Shown piece by piece: positions 23,863 through 34,774 of a stretch of 64,000 nt of DNA. The stretch's first letter is position 1. Each line of letters starts with the position of its first letter. The position numbers and the translations under genes are program-made. This stretch comes from Chenopodium formosanum (lineage: Eukaryota > Streptophyta > Magnoliopsida > Caryophyllales > Amaranthaceae), in assembly GCA_024500155.1 (NCBI GenBank), contig CM044874.1:7021001-7085000 (forward strand), in the 5' to 3' direction. The notes beneath the pieces were generated by a model. The model saw only the letters and a program-made list of their open reading frames with translations. It had not been told where the DNA came from and made no database searches.

Positions 23863-25387
23863 ATGTCTCTAGTCACCAAAACTTTCACTTAATACACCCA
23901 TGAATGGTGTCGATCTCTTAATGCTAGAGACAGAAAAAAAAATAATATTTTTTTTAAATGGGGGGAATTTATGGCATCAAAGGGGTAGATCTTGACCTAG
24001 ATTTCATTCAGACCGCTCTAGAATATTGGAATGTTGATACTCATTGCTTTAGAATAGGGTATGCTGAGATTAGCCCTTTGCCGGAAGAATTTGGTGCTAA
24101 TTTAGGTTTCCTTGCAATAGACCTCATAGCAATCCCTAGAGTAGATGCATATTATTATAAGGATTTTGAGCGCTTCTTCTATTTAAAAGAAAGGGATCTA
24201 TCAAAAGTAGTAGATGGCAACATAGTTAATTTGAAAGAATTTTCACGCCATTATTTTGATAAACCTCTTTCTGAATCTTTTCATATTTATAGAAGAAGGG
24301 CTTTCTTATTTTGCATGCTTAATCAATTTTTTCTTAGTAGTAGTAAAAATAATGAAGGTCAATCAATTATAACCACCGTACTAGAACAAATTGAATCAGG
24401 GAGAAATCCAATGCCTCTGATAGTTGGAGAGACCATGATTAGTCTTGATGAATTGAAAAGGAATCCAAAAGCACCTTTTCGCGGCTCTCCAATTTTATTA
24501 CAGGTAGAAAAATACCATTTTTAATTACAGAAATCAAAAAATATATTTTTGTATTGTAATAATAATTTAATTGCATTGCAATTTTTTTTTTACAGATGTG
24601 GCTAATGGAAAGGCTAGGATTAATTAGCCCTCCGGACAACATTGAGAAGTAGACCCCAAATTGCTTCGTGAGGAGGAAGAAACACTTCCCTAAAATTGGG
24701 CGCCATGAGTGGAGAAGGGTCTTCGAATCTCGCAATTTTGCTATCAAGTGGGTCGTCCCAGGGTGGAAAATAGATAGGATGGTTGGTGTCAACAAGCAAC
24801 CTTTCTGTCGTCTTCCAAGTTTGTCTCGTATGACTTATTATTATCCCTGCAGGGTAAAGAGACAATACGACTTGCTTCAAAATATTCCTTTCGGGGATCT
24901 TCGTCCTCCCTATGAGTACCCTGTCTCTCAGGAAGTAGACAGATTTGATGCTTATTGGAGTGCTAGACCTTTATGGGAAGTGGTTACCCAAAAGGTTCCT
25001 CCTTCTTTGCCCAATGATGTGAAGAAGTGGTTGCTGAAGAAACCTTCGAAGGATTCGAATAAAGATTAGGGTAAAACTGATGTGAAGAGTCGTCTAGGTG
25101 ACAGGGTGATTCCTGCTAAGGAACGCTTAGGTGAAAGAGTTGAATTCAAAACACCTGCAATGCCTAGGAAGAAAAGTACTACCAAAGATAAGAGGAAAAG
25201 AAAAGCTGACACCACAGAGAAAAAAGCTTGGGTAGAAAAGAAGCATGGAGTCCTAGCTGAAGGGGAGACCATCTACTCTAAGATTGAATGTTGGTCCTCT
25301 AAAGGATGCCTACTAGCTAAGGTTATGGATGAGGAGGAGGAAGCAGACAAAAATTGGAAAAGGGCTAGGAAAGAAAAGAAAGATTAG
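23863..25387 (+). pseudogene. Antisense DUF7745-like gene of M1
   Basis: ATG 23863 starts MSLVTKTF. A TAA at 23890 and a frameshift near 23975 lead into GIKGVDLDLDFIQTALEYW, LPEEFGANLGF, RRRAFLFCMLNQF and GSPILLQ. A 92-bp GT/AG intron (24504-24595) joins LLQ to MWLMERLGLISPP. The frame then runs to 25387 with stops at 24650 and 25067, through LSRMTYYYPCRVKRQY and a Lys-rich tail (KKSTTKDKRKRK). The order and motifs resemble plant transposon-associated DUF7745 proteins; this is from memory and by eye. It is convergent with the minus-strand integrase, whose stop is about 530 bp away. Function unknown. Confidence 0.6.
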
Positions 25388-25915
25388 TAGCATTGCTTAA
25401 TTTCAAATTATTAGACTTAGTTTATATTTTTATTTAAAGTTAATTTATTTCAGCTTTATTAAAATTCCATCAATAATGTAATTTTATTTTATCAATGAAA
25501 TTTCAGCTTTTAATTAAACTATGTACTTTAAATTTATTTTATTAAAGCAATGAAAACCAAAAAAATTAATTTTCCAGAAATTCTTCGAGTACGGAAGTCG
25601 AAAATTTTCTGAAAAAACACCGAAATTTGCCCAGAATTTGTTTGTGAATTGGCGCTGTTTATTTACGACTAGCGCCTGCCAGGGAAGTCTGGCGACAGGC
25701 GCCATTGCCATCGGCTGGCGCTGATGGTCATTGGCTGGCGCTAGATTCTTTTCTGTGACGCCGATATTTTGCCGATTTTCTTTCGAGTTTTTAATTAATT
25801 CCGGGACGCGGGAATGTCGAAAAATAAAGTGGCCGCACCCGGAAAGGGTTGCCTACGTATCCTTTCTTAAGGAATCAAGCCAAACGTAGCTCTCTTGAGT
25901 ATCCTACTTAAATAA
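25388..25915. other. Spacer between antisense gene and integrase
   Basis: This is the convergent 3' ends of the antisense gene and of M1 pol. It has an AT-rich part, then GC-rich units (TGGCGCTG, AGCGCCTG, AGGCGCCA) at about 25650-25745, then GGTTGCCTACGTATCC (25848-25863). No gene seen. Confidence 0.5.
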
Positions 25916-27173
25916 TTATGGGTAGTATTTCTTAAGTTGGTCAAGATTTGTCATGTTCAAGAACTCATTGCCATCCATATTAGTTAGTTTTGCTGCACCT
26001 CCTGACAGGATTATTTTGACAATGTATGGTCCAGACCAATTAGGTCTAAATTTTCCCCTTGGATCTAAGACATTTTTCCTTAGTGCTTTTAACACCAAGT
26101 CTCCTACTTTGAAGTCTCTTGTCTTGACTTCCTTATTAAAATGCCTAGCCATGTGAGTTTGATAACACTGAGTGTGATGCAGAGCTTCTAGTCGTTTCTC
26201 ATCGAGTAGAATTAATTCCTCATATCTTGCCCTAGTCCATTCAACTTCATCGAGTTTACTCTCTAACGCAATGCGTAGAGATGGTATTTCTAGTTCGAGA
26301 GGTTGTACGACATCCATTCCATATACCAAGGAAAATGACGTATTTCCTGTTGATGTGCGAATTGACGTGCGGTAACCCCACAATGCGAAGTGAAGTTTGT
26401 CAGGCCAATCCTTATAATTTTTCGTCATTTTCTCGATGATAGTCTTTAGGTTTTTATTAGCTGCCTCGACTGCTCCATTTGCTTGAGGTCTGTAAGGGGA
26501 AGAATGATGATGTTGAATGCTATATTTTTGTAACAATTCTTCACATTCGGCTTGAAAGTGAGTTCCATTGTCACTTATTATTTCATGTGGGACTCCGTAT
26601 TGACAAATAATATTTCTCTCGATAAAGAGTGCTACATGTTTTGCAGTGAGTTTAGCGTATGATTGCGCTTCGACCCACTTTGTGAAGTAATCAATTGCTA
26701 CTAAGATATATTCGTGGCACCCTGTTCCTGGGGGAGTGATTTTGCTGATGATGTCAATTCCCCATGTAGAGAATGGCCATGGCAATGTGTAGGTGTAGAG
26801 CAAGGACGGCGGTACATGTTGTAAGTTGGCATAAATTTGGCACTTAGGGCATCTTTTTACATATTGATGGCAATCCCTATTCATTGTAGTCCAATAATAT
26901 CCTTCTCGCATTATTTTTTGGACTAACATTTTGCCATTTATATGAATGCCACAGATTCCTTTGTGGAATATCCTCATTGCTCTTTGTGCATCCTTCTTTC
27001 CTACACATAAGAGAGCTCGACCCTTAGGTACCCTTTTATGTAGCTCGTTGTCTATGAGTACATATTGGGAAGCCAAAAGCCTTAGTGCTCGTTTTGCTCT
27101 TTTGTCAGCATGGGGAGGGTATTCTCCTTTAGTGACATAATTGAGTATATCCGTGTACCATGGTTTACCATGG
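25916..27173 (-). pseudogene. M1 integrase
   Basis: The open stretch 25916-27076 holds the zinc-binding HHCC pattern (H in IFHKGICGIH, CHQYVKRCPKC). The catalytic core has D in WGIDII, D in ISDNGTHF and E in NGAVEAANKN. A C-terminal DNA-binding part follows (GDLVLKALR, GPYIVK). It would insert the cDNA copy into the chromosome. Coding continues upstream to about 27170 (KPWYTDILNYVTKGEYP), where the frame is broken at the GAA repeat. Confidence 0.87.
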
Positions 27174-27245
27174 TTCTTCTTCTTCTTCTTCTTCTTCTTC
27201 TTCTTCTTCTTCTTCTTCTTCTTCTTCTTCTTCTTCTTCTTCTTC
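27174..27245. repeat. (TTC)24 / (GAA)24 microsatellite inside M1 pol
   Basis: Exactly 72 bp of TTC. On the minus strand, the pol frame enters it through EDDEVVQG and reads poly-Glu. The downstream frame (NHGKPWYTDIL) is offset by one base, and the entering frame meets a stop just after the repeat. Confidence 0.95.
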
Positions 27246-27979
27246 GCCTTGGACTACTTCGTCGTCTTCTATAGCCTGGATGTATGCTGGTTTGTGCCTT
27301 TTTTCTATAGTTAGAGGCATTTGCTCGATTTACGTGGGAATCCTAACCATTGAGGCTAGTCTTGCCAAGGCGTCAGCAAATTGATTTTCTTCCCTAGGCA
27401 GATATGTGTATTCTACCTTCTCTAACTGATCGGTAAGAGTTTCCAGATAGGTTTGGTAAGGGGCTAGGCTTTCACTCCTTTCTTTCCACCTTTTAAATAT
27501 CTGATTGATAATCAAAGAAGAGTCTCCGAATATCCTTAATTTTTTTACTCCCAATGCCAAAGCTGTTTCAAGGCCTACCACACATGCTTCATATTTAGCA
27601 GCATTGTTGGTAACGTCGAAATCAAGCTTTATGGAGATTGGAACATGCTCTTCTTTAGGTGTGCTAGTAATACTCCAACGCCACATCTTTTTTAGTTTAA
27701 GGCTCCGTCGAAGTATAAGGTCCAAGTATCATCTTCAGTGACCATTAGGTCTTCATCTAGAAATTCATTGTCTTGTATTGGCGTCGAGTCTTCTATTGGA
27801 AAATTTGCTAGAAAGTCTGACACCACGGATCCTTTGATAGCTTTTTGTGGCATAAACCTTACACCAAAATGGGCTAGATTGACTATCCATCTCAATATGC
27901 GTCCGTTGAGTGTGGATTTCTCAAATAGATACTTGAGTGGATTTAGTCGGGAGACTACGAAGATGGTATGCACTAGCAT
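27246..27979 (-). pseudogene. M1 second (archaeal-like) RNase H
   Basis: Pieces on the minus strand: WTLYFDGALN, then after a frameshift near 27690 TNNAAKYEACVVGLETAL, IFGDSSLIINQI and a C-terminal YTYLPREENQFADALARLASM. The order D (FDGA), E (YEA), D (GDS), D (ADAL) is an RNase H active site. This is an RNase H additional to the one that follows RT. A second, archaeal-type RNase H is a known mark of the plant Tat clade. The upstream stretch (27770-27979) is the linker WIVNLAHFGVRFMPQKAIKG. Confidence 0.75.
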
Positions 27980-28337
27980 ACATGTAATGTCTTATCTTGG
28001 TGGTGGCCCACACCAAGGCGAGGCACAACTTCTCGAGTGGTGTATAGCGTGCTTCGTATTCGAGCATCTTTTTGCTTAGATAGTAGATTGCATTCTCTTT
28101 GCCTTCTACTTCTTGTGCTAGCATAGCTCCCATTGTCTCTTCGGTAGCCGTCAAATATAACCTAAGAGGTATTCCGGGAAGTGCTGGTGCTAATACGGGA
28201 GGATTTGCGAGATAGTCTTTGATCTTTTCAAAGGCTTTTTAACACTTGTCATCCCATATTACTGGTACATTCTTCTTGATCTTTTTGAAGATTGGTTCAC
28301 ATATTGTCGTCAATTTTGATATGAACCTACTTATGTA
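27921..28337 (-). pseudogene. M1 RT connection and first RNase H region
   Basis: Minus-strand pieces include IFKKIKKNVPVIWDD, a stop near 28240, PPVLAPALPGIPLRLYL, then TATEETMGAMLAQ, IYYLSKKMLEYEARYTPLEKL and ALVWATTKIRHYM. This is the RNase H-like region following RT in Ty3/gypsy elements. Frameshifts and stops disable it. Confidence 0.7.
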
Positions 28338-28630
28338 TTAAAACCGGCTAATAAATCCTCGAATCTGTTTCTCAGTCTTGGGCGGTGGCATTGACATGAT
28401 TGTTTTGATTTTGGTTGGGTCTACCTCTATTACTCTAGAGCTTATGACATATCCCAAGAGCTTGCCTGAGGTGACTCCAAAATCGCACTTAGATGGATTC
28501 AACCTTATATTATATTTCCTTAGCCTTTCGAAAAATTTCCTTAAGGCTATTTGATGGCCTGGACGGTCTTTTGATTTTACAATCATGTCGTCGACATATA
28601 CCTCGACTTCTTTATGCATCATGTCATGGA
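28338..28630 (-). pseudogene. M1 reverse transcriptase, C-terminal part
   Basis: The YVDDMIVKS motif (catalytic YxDD) is followed by LRKYNIRLNPSKCDFGV and GKLLGYVIS, typical of the RT palm and thumb. The N-terminal part lies on the far side of C1 (38665-39438): the protein reads ATYQRETTALL before the insertion and HDMMHKEVEVYVDD after it. TSD GTAAG sits at the junction (28631-28635). Confidence 0.88.
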
Positions 28631-28635
28631 GTAAG

Positions 28636-29954
28636 TGTTAGGGTTAGGTGAGTCTGACTCACTGCGGAAACAACCCCGACCCAAGGAACCACTCGTAATT
28701 AATAAAACCATAAAACATAAATAAATAAGCACAAGAAAAGGAAGAACGAATCATACCCTTGAAGCGAGCTTCGCCCTCTCAAAACGGGATCTTACTTGAA
28801 AGCCTTGAGCACCGCAAATGCCGTGCCTCCAACAATATCCACCCACAAAGGACGAACACGACTTTTTAGGTCCGCTACCTTGGAGTTAGCAAGGTCTGAC
28901 CAAAACCTAGGTGTTAATGGAGTTTAAGAGTTTTTCCCAAAATATGGAATGCTCATTCTAACTCCCACTCAAGCACTTTACTCCAAGGTTGATATTTATA
29001 GAGGAAAGTATGAGTGGGAATTTCTACCCCATCAATGTGGGATCATGAAATTCCACAAATTAATTTAAAGCTAAATTAAATTAAAATTGCAAACTAATAA
29101 TAAATCTACAAGTGGCATTACCATGTGAAATGGGTTGGTGAGGACCACATGGAGGGTAGGGGACCATATTGGCTCCCCACTCAATACTCTCCTTGGCCAC
29201 ATGTCCTTACCCACTTGCTCCCATATTCCTCAAGCTTCCCATAGTGACCGGCCCTATAACCAAGCCACGAGCCCAGCTCGAGCCCAACCCGCACCAAGAT
29301 GCGGGCTGCTGCTGTGCGCGCAAGCCACGCACTTGGTGCGGGCTTGCTGCTGTGCGTGGCTGCTAGTGCGTGCGCTGCTAGCACGCCTAGCTTGCGACAG
29401 CTAGCTGCTGAACGCACCACGTGCACGCGGCTGCTAGCTGTTGTTGTGCGTGGCTGTTAGCACAGTGCGCTAGCACGCATCTAGCCAGCCATGCTAGGCT
29501 CGGCTTGGTGCGCTTGTTAGCCACCTATGCTTGGACATTTTTGCCCCTAGCATTCGAATGCTCGGGGCATTCCGATGCTAGGGGTATTTTGGGAATATGG
29601 TCGATTTATTATTATTTTGTGCGTCTCGTCTTTTTATTATTTTTTACTCGACTTCCGACGATCGGTTTTGACGCTCCAAGATCGAATTACCGACGTCTAA
29701 ATATTTAACACACGGGCGACGAATTAATTTCTTCCGAATTAATTCGTCGAGTCGGTTCGTATATTTTGCTTGGGTGTGACCCGAAGGGTGCAATAAGATT
29801 AAGCTGTAATATTAATTATATTAATATTACTGATCGGAAGCGGCCTCCACCCAGACATTCCGATCACTTGACCTTACTGAATATATTAGCTTTCTAATAA
29901 TTTTAAACCCGCTATCAGAATAATACACTTGTTCGAAGGACACCATTCCTTTCA
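28636..29954 (-). repeat. C1 3' LTR
   Basis: Starts TGTTAGGGTTAGG and ends CATTCCTTTCA on the plus strand. It contains a minus-strand TATA box (TATTTATA, 28993-29000). A GC-rich stretch of repeated GCTGCTGTGCG and GCTAGC-type words lies at 29240-29520. The partner LTR is 37368-38659, which lacks some of the GC-rich repeats. Confidence 0.92.
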
Positions 29955-31222
29955 ATCTCCCACTTGTCCGACAAGTGTGCATTTAGTGTATAGCCCCTTT
30001 CCTATGTCTCTTCATGTCTCTTCATGAACAACAGAGTAAGATTACTCGTCATCTCTGTTACGTCCAGAAGTGTTTCTCGAAATCCGAGTTTGACTGTCAA
30101 TAAGCAGATGATTTTTAAAATCTGTCTGAGCACGACCATGCATTTTCTAAGTCTCGCTCTTCGAGAGGCCTTGTAAACAACAAGACATGTTCCCTATTGT
30201 TAGTAGGGGGACATTTCCAGTCTTGTAATGTAGCTTCTCTTACTAAGAGGACCTAGCCGCCCGATATCTGTCGTTATAATCCCTAGTTACGGCAGACGTT
30301 TGGCGGATACCAAAGCGGACTAGTACTCAAACAAGAGACCTCCCACTACTCTTGGTCAAGGAAAAGAGTTCCGATAGTAATAATGAGAAAAATACTTATG
30401 ACGATTTTTAAATCTCTTAAAGTATTCTCATAGGTCGATCCAGTATGGTTCTAAACCAATACCTGTGCAAGTGATTTATATCCTCATAGCACAAGAAATG
30501 GTGCTATAAATCATACTACACACTAATCTCTAATGGTCATTAATCGTCCACAAAAAATATGACCTTGAGTAGGGATAATTTTCGATTAAAATATTCAATG
30601 TTCACTTAATAGGTATTTCTTTATCCAAGCCATTGACTTGATACCCTATTTCGAATATTTATTAAAATCGAATGGACTCATTATTTAATTCTAAACCACA
30701 ATTAAATAGAGACGGAGTGAATTAAACTGCATGAAAAATTTTAATTACTCCAAAAACTGAATGGTTCATCATAGTGCTTTATATTAACATTGTCCAAAAT
30801 TTAATTAAAACACTATAATATGGTAATCAAAGCCAGTTCGCGACATGCTTGATTCCCATTGCCTCAATGTATTTGTTGTGCTTCACTTGTGACAAGGGTT
30901 TAGTAAGTGGATCGGCTACATTGTCACCCGTTCCCACTTTACAAATTTTGATTTCACGCTCTGTCCTCCATTCTCGAATCATGTGAAATAGCTCCATTCT
31001 TGTCACAATGGAGGTCTATTGGACCCTTGATGGAGGGTACAACACCAAGTTCATCAATGAACTTGCGAATCCAAACTGCCTCCTTGGCTGCCTCAGACGC
31101 TGCCAAGTACTCGGCTTTAGTTGTAGAATCAGCGGTTATGCTTTGCTTTGCACACTTCCAACTAAACGCTCCTCCATTGAGACAGAATATGTATCCGGAT
31201 TATGAGTTGGAGTCGTCTCTGT
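29955..31222 (-). other. C1 3' untranslated region with PPT
   Basis: The PPT (complement of ATCTCCCACTTGTC, 29955-29968) adjoins the LTR. The rest is non-coding between the RNase H remnant and the LTR. The block near 30110-30260 is shared with C0. The 30840-31220 part still shows RNase H fragments (CVNGGAFSWKCAKQ-type in a broken frame). Confidence 0.65.
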
Positions 31223-31956
31223 CTATCTGGAAGCTTGCGTCGGTATATCCCTCAACAACAATTCATCTTTACCGCCATAGACCAGGAATTTATCCTTGTT
31301 CCTTTTCAGGTACTTCAGAATATTCTTGGCCGCAGTGTAATGCGCCTCTCCTGGGTCTGATTGATATCGGCTCGTAGCACTCAAGGCATACGATACATCC
31401 GGCCTAGTACATATCATAGCATACATGATCGATCCAATAAGCGAAGCATATGGAATACGACTCATCCTTTCTCGCTCATCAGGTGTCTTTGGACACTGCT
31501 TCTTGCTTAAGGTTATGCCATGTGACATGGGTAGGTTCCCTCTCTTGGCTCCTTCCATTTGGAATCGAGCTAGTACTTATCGATGTAAGTACTTTGACTC
31601 ATTTCTATCATCCTCTTTGATCTATCCCTATAGATCTTGATGCCTAGTATGTACTGAGCCTCTCCCAAGTCTTTCATTGAAAAACATTTCCCGAGCCAAG
31701 CCTTTACAGACTCTAACAACGGAATGCTATTTCCAATGAGCAAAATGTCATCGACATATAAGACTAGGAAGGCAGTGTCACTCCCACCGACCTTCTTGTA
31801 AACATAAGACTCATCTGGATTATTGATAAAACCAAACTTACTGATGGCTTCATCAAATCGCAGATTCCAACTTCTGCTTGCTTGCTTTAATCCATAAATG
31901 AACTTCTTAAGCTTGCATACCTTCTTAGGATTATTCTGGTCGAAAAAACCTTCAGG
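31223..31956 (-). pseudogene. C1 RT C-terminal part and RNase H
   Basis: On the minus strand: PEGFFDQNNPKKVCKLKKF, YGLKQASRSWNLRFDE, the catalytic LVLYVDDILLIGN (near 31750), then GEAQYILGIKIYRDRSKRM. The RNase H leader is TPDERERMSRIPYASLIGS, with CTRPDVSYALSATSRYQ and a D-type LLLRDIP region. It is separated from the ORF to its right by a stop at 31957 (where Gln or Trp would be expected) and has further stops. Confidence 0.82.
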
Positions 31957-33009
31957 CTATGTCATGTACACAGTTTCTTCCAAAATTCCATTGAGGAAGG
32001 CGGTTTTGACGTCCATCTGCCATATTTCATAATTGTAATATGCAGCAATCGCTAGAAGAATTCGAACAGACTTAAGCATAGCTACTGGAGAAAAGGTTTC
32101 ATCATAATCAACGCCGTGAATTTGCCTGTAACCTTTTGCTACCAGCCTTGCTTTGTAAATGAATACATTTCCTTCTTTGTCGGTTTTCATCTTGAAAATC
32201 CATTTACATCCGATAGGTGTGTAACCTACGGGTAAATCAACCAAGTCCCATACTTGATTTTCAAACATGGAGTCTATTTCGGATTTTATGGCCTCTTGCC
32301 ATTTTGCAGAGTCGGGGCTCGTCATAGCTTGCTTGTAGGTTGCCGGCTCATCTCCATCCACTACTAGGATGTCTTGATCTTTGGTTAATACAACACCGAG
32401 ATATCTGTCAGGTTGAGATCTTGGCCGAGTTGACCTACGTAGGGTGATGGACTGAGCATTTGCATTGTCGATTTGACTTTGCATATTTTGACTTTGACCA
32501 ATGTCAACAGATGCTTCGTGAGCACTTTGATTGTCAACTTGTCCTTGTTGCTCGTCCTTTCGAACTTCGTCGAGTTCGATTTTCCTCCCACTTGTCATTT
32601 TGGAGAGATGCTCCTTCTCCAAAAAGACACCATAACGAGCAACAAACACTTTGTTCTCGGATTTGTTGTAGAAGTAATACCCTTTGGTTTCTTTTGGATA
32701 ACCCACAAAGTAAACCTTGTCATATTTCGGATGAAGTTTGTCAGAAATGAGTTTCTTGACATATGCTTCGCATCCCCAAATCTTGAGAAAAGACAACCTT
32801 GGAGGTTTATTTGTCCATAATTCATATGGAGTCTTCTCCACTGCCTTTGACGGAGCACGATTCAGTGTAAGTGCCGCAGTTAAAAGTGCATGACCCCAGA
32901 AAGAGATTGGAAGTTCACTAAGACCCATAGTCGATCGGACCATGTCTAACAGGGTTCGATTCCTCCTTTCAGATACTCCATTCCATTGAGGAGTTCCCGG
33001 AGGTGTCAA
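31957..33009 (-). pseudogene. C1 integrase C-terminal part and RT N-terminal part
   Basis: A 350-codon open stretch: PPGTPQWNGVSERRNRTLLD holds the third catalytic residue (E) of integrase. The GKR-type C-terminal region (WGCEAYVKK, VGYPKETKGYYFY) and a variable linker follow. RT begins at WQEAIKSEIDSM, with VWDLVDLP, CKWIFKMK, ARLVAKGY and QMDVKTAFLNG. It is split from the rest of integrase by a frameshift near 33010. Confidence 0.85.
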
Positions 33010-33968
33010 CTTTAAAAGTATTCCATGTTTTTCAGATGGTCATCGAATTGTTGGCTCAAATATTCGCCACCTCGATCCGATCGAAGCGCTTTGATTTTCT
33101 TGCCGAGTTGGTTTTCAACTTTGTTTTGAAATTCCTTGAATTTATCAAACGATTCAGATTTGTGCGACATTAGATAGACATAACCATATCTACTATAGTC
33201 GTCTGTGAAGGTTATGAAATACCGATAACCACTCCTTGCGGGTGTACTCATTGGCTCACATACATCGGTGTGTATTAGTCCCAACAAGTCACCGGCCCTT
33301 TCTCCCAACTTGGAGAATGGTTGCTTTATCATCTTGCCTAATAAACATCCTTCGCAATTCTCAAAGGATTCTACATCAAATGAGTCAAGAATACCTTCTT
33401 GAAGAAGCTTCTTGATGCATTTGATGTTAATGTGGCCAAGACGACAGTGCCACAAGTAAGTTTGACTAGACGGTGTAGTCTTAGCTTTCTTTGCAGGATT
33501 ATTAACGTTATAAATTTCTTTGTTTAGAGATAACACATAAAGACCATTTTCTGAATGTGCTGTACCATATAAAACATTATCGAGATAAAATGAACATGAT
33601 TGGTCCTTAACTCGAAATTCAAAACCTTTGGCGTCCAACGCCGAAATTGAAATGATATTTTTGGTAATGTTGGGAACACAATAAACATTGTCAAGTTCCA
33701 AAACTAGCCCCGTGGGCAAAGACAAACTAAGAGATCCTACGGATATAACACCAATCCTTGCTCCATTTCCTACCCGAAGCTCGATCTCTCCCTTCGCTAG
33801 CCTCCTAGTGTTCCTTAGTGCCCGTGAATCGGAACAAAGGTGTGAGCCACATTCGATATCTAATACCCATGAAGCCGAGCTAGTGAAGGTAAAGTCTATA
33901 ACGTAAATACCTGATGTAGAAGCAACGGTTCCGTTCTTCTTATCTTCCTTGAATTTGAGGCAGTCTCT
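33010..33968 (-). pseudogene. C1 protease and integrase N-terminal part
   Basis: The protease signature reads WVLDIECGSHLCSD where copia elements usually have a D-T/S-G/A-type site. Integrase follows with its zinc motif (HCRLGHINIKCIKKL, CEGCLLGKM). The first two catalytic Asp lie in LIHTDVCEPM and ALRSDRGGEY. Open from 33725 to 33012; 33726-33968 also reads in frame from the zinc knuckle stop. Confidence 0.82.
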
Positions 33969-34774
33969 CTTCTAATGTCCCTTCTTCTTACAATAGAAGC
34001 ATTCGGAATCAGACTTAGAAGATGCTACCTTTTTCTCCTTATTGTCTTTGGTAGCTTTCGGCTTAGGCGGAAATTTCTTCTTCCCTTTCCCCTTGAAGCC
34101 CTTCTTCTGTTTGCCCGCCCTTTTGAATGGCTTGCCCTTCTTAATCATTAGCATATCATGCCTTCCTTTATCCTTGAGCGTCTGCTCAGCTTGCTTCAAC
34201 ATCCCATGAAGCTCGGTGAGGGTTTTCTCCATGCTATGCATGTTGTAGTTCATCTTGAACTGGTCATAGCCTTTGTGAAGAGAATGAGAATGATGTCAAT
34301 AGCCATTTCAGTTGAATACCCCGCATCAAGCCTTCCCATGTTCTCAAATAATCCGATCATTTTGAGCACATGTGGGCTGACTAGCTCTCCATTCTTGAGC
34401 TTAGTCTCAAGGATCTGCCTGTGGGTTTCAAACCTTTCAGTTTGATTCTGTTCTTGAAACATATTCTGTAACTCAAAAATGATCTCATAGGCCGATTCCT
34501 TATCGAAGAAGGTTTTCTGAAGTTCAGGAGACATAGTGGCTAGCATTATGCACTTGACATCCCGATCGGCTACTTGCCATCGGTTAAGGGCTGCTTAAGT
34601 TACCTCCTCATTGGGAGCCTTGGGTATTTCCTCATCAAGGACATACTCTTTATGTTATTGCATAAGAACGATGCGCAAATTTCTTTGCCAATCAAGGAAA
34701 TTTGTACCACTCAACTTCTCCTTGTCGAGAATTGAGCGTAATGAAAACTGATTGTTTGAGGTTGAAGACATGAT
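33969..34774 (-). pseudogene. C1 gag
   Basis: ATG near 34770 starts MSSTSNNQFSLRSILDKEKL, then TNFLDWQRNLRIVLMQ. Two in-frame stops follow (in MQ*HKEYVLDEE and EEVT*AALNRW). The rest of the UBN2-like Gag runs to 34250, a frameshift, and then a Lys-rich tail with the zinc knuckle CFYCKKKGH-x-KRDC, in which the Trp codon is now TAG (near 33975). It would form the particle shell. Confidence 0.82.

Noticed and set aside
29135..29708. Overlapping ORFs in the C1 LTR GC-rich block
   Set aside because: They are in several frames on both strands of a repetitive GC-rich sequence; no family resemblance.
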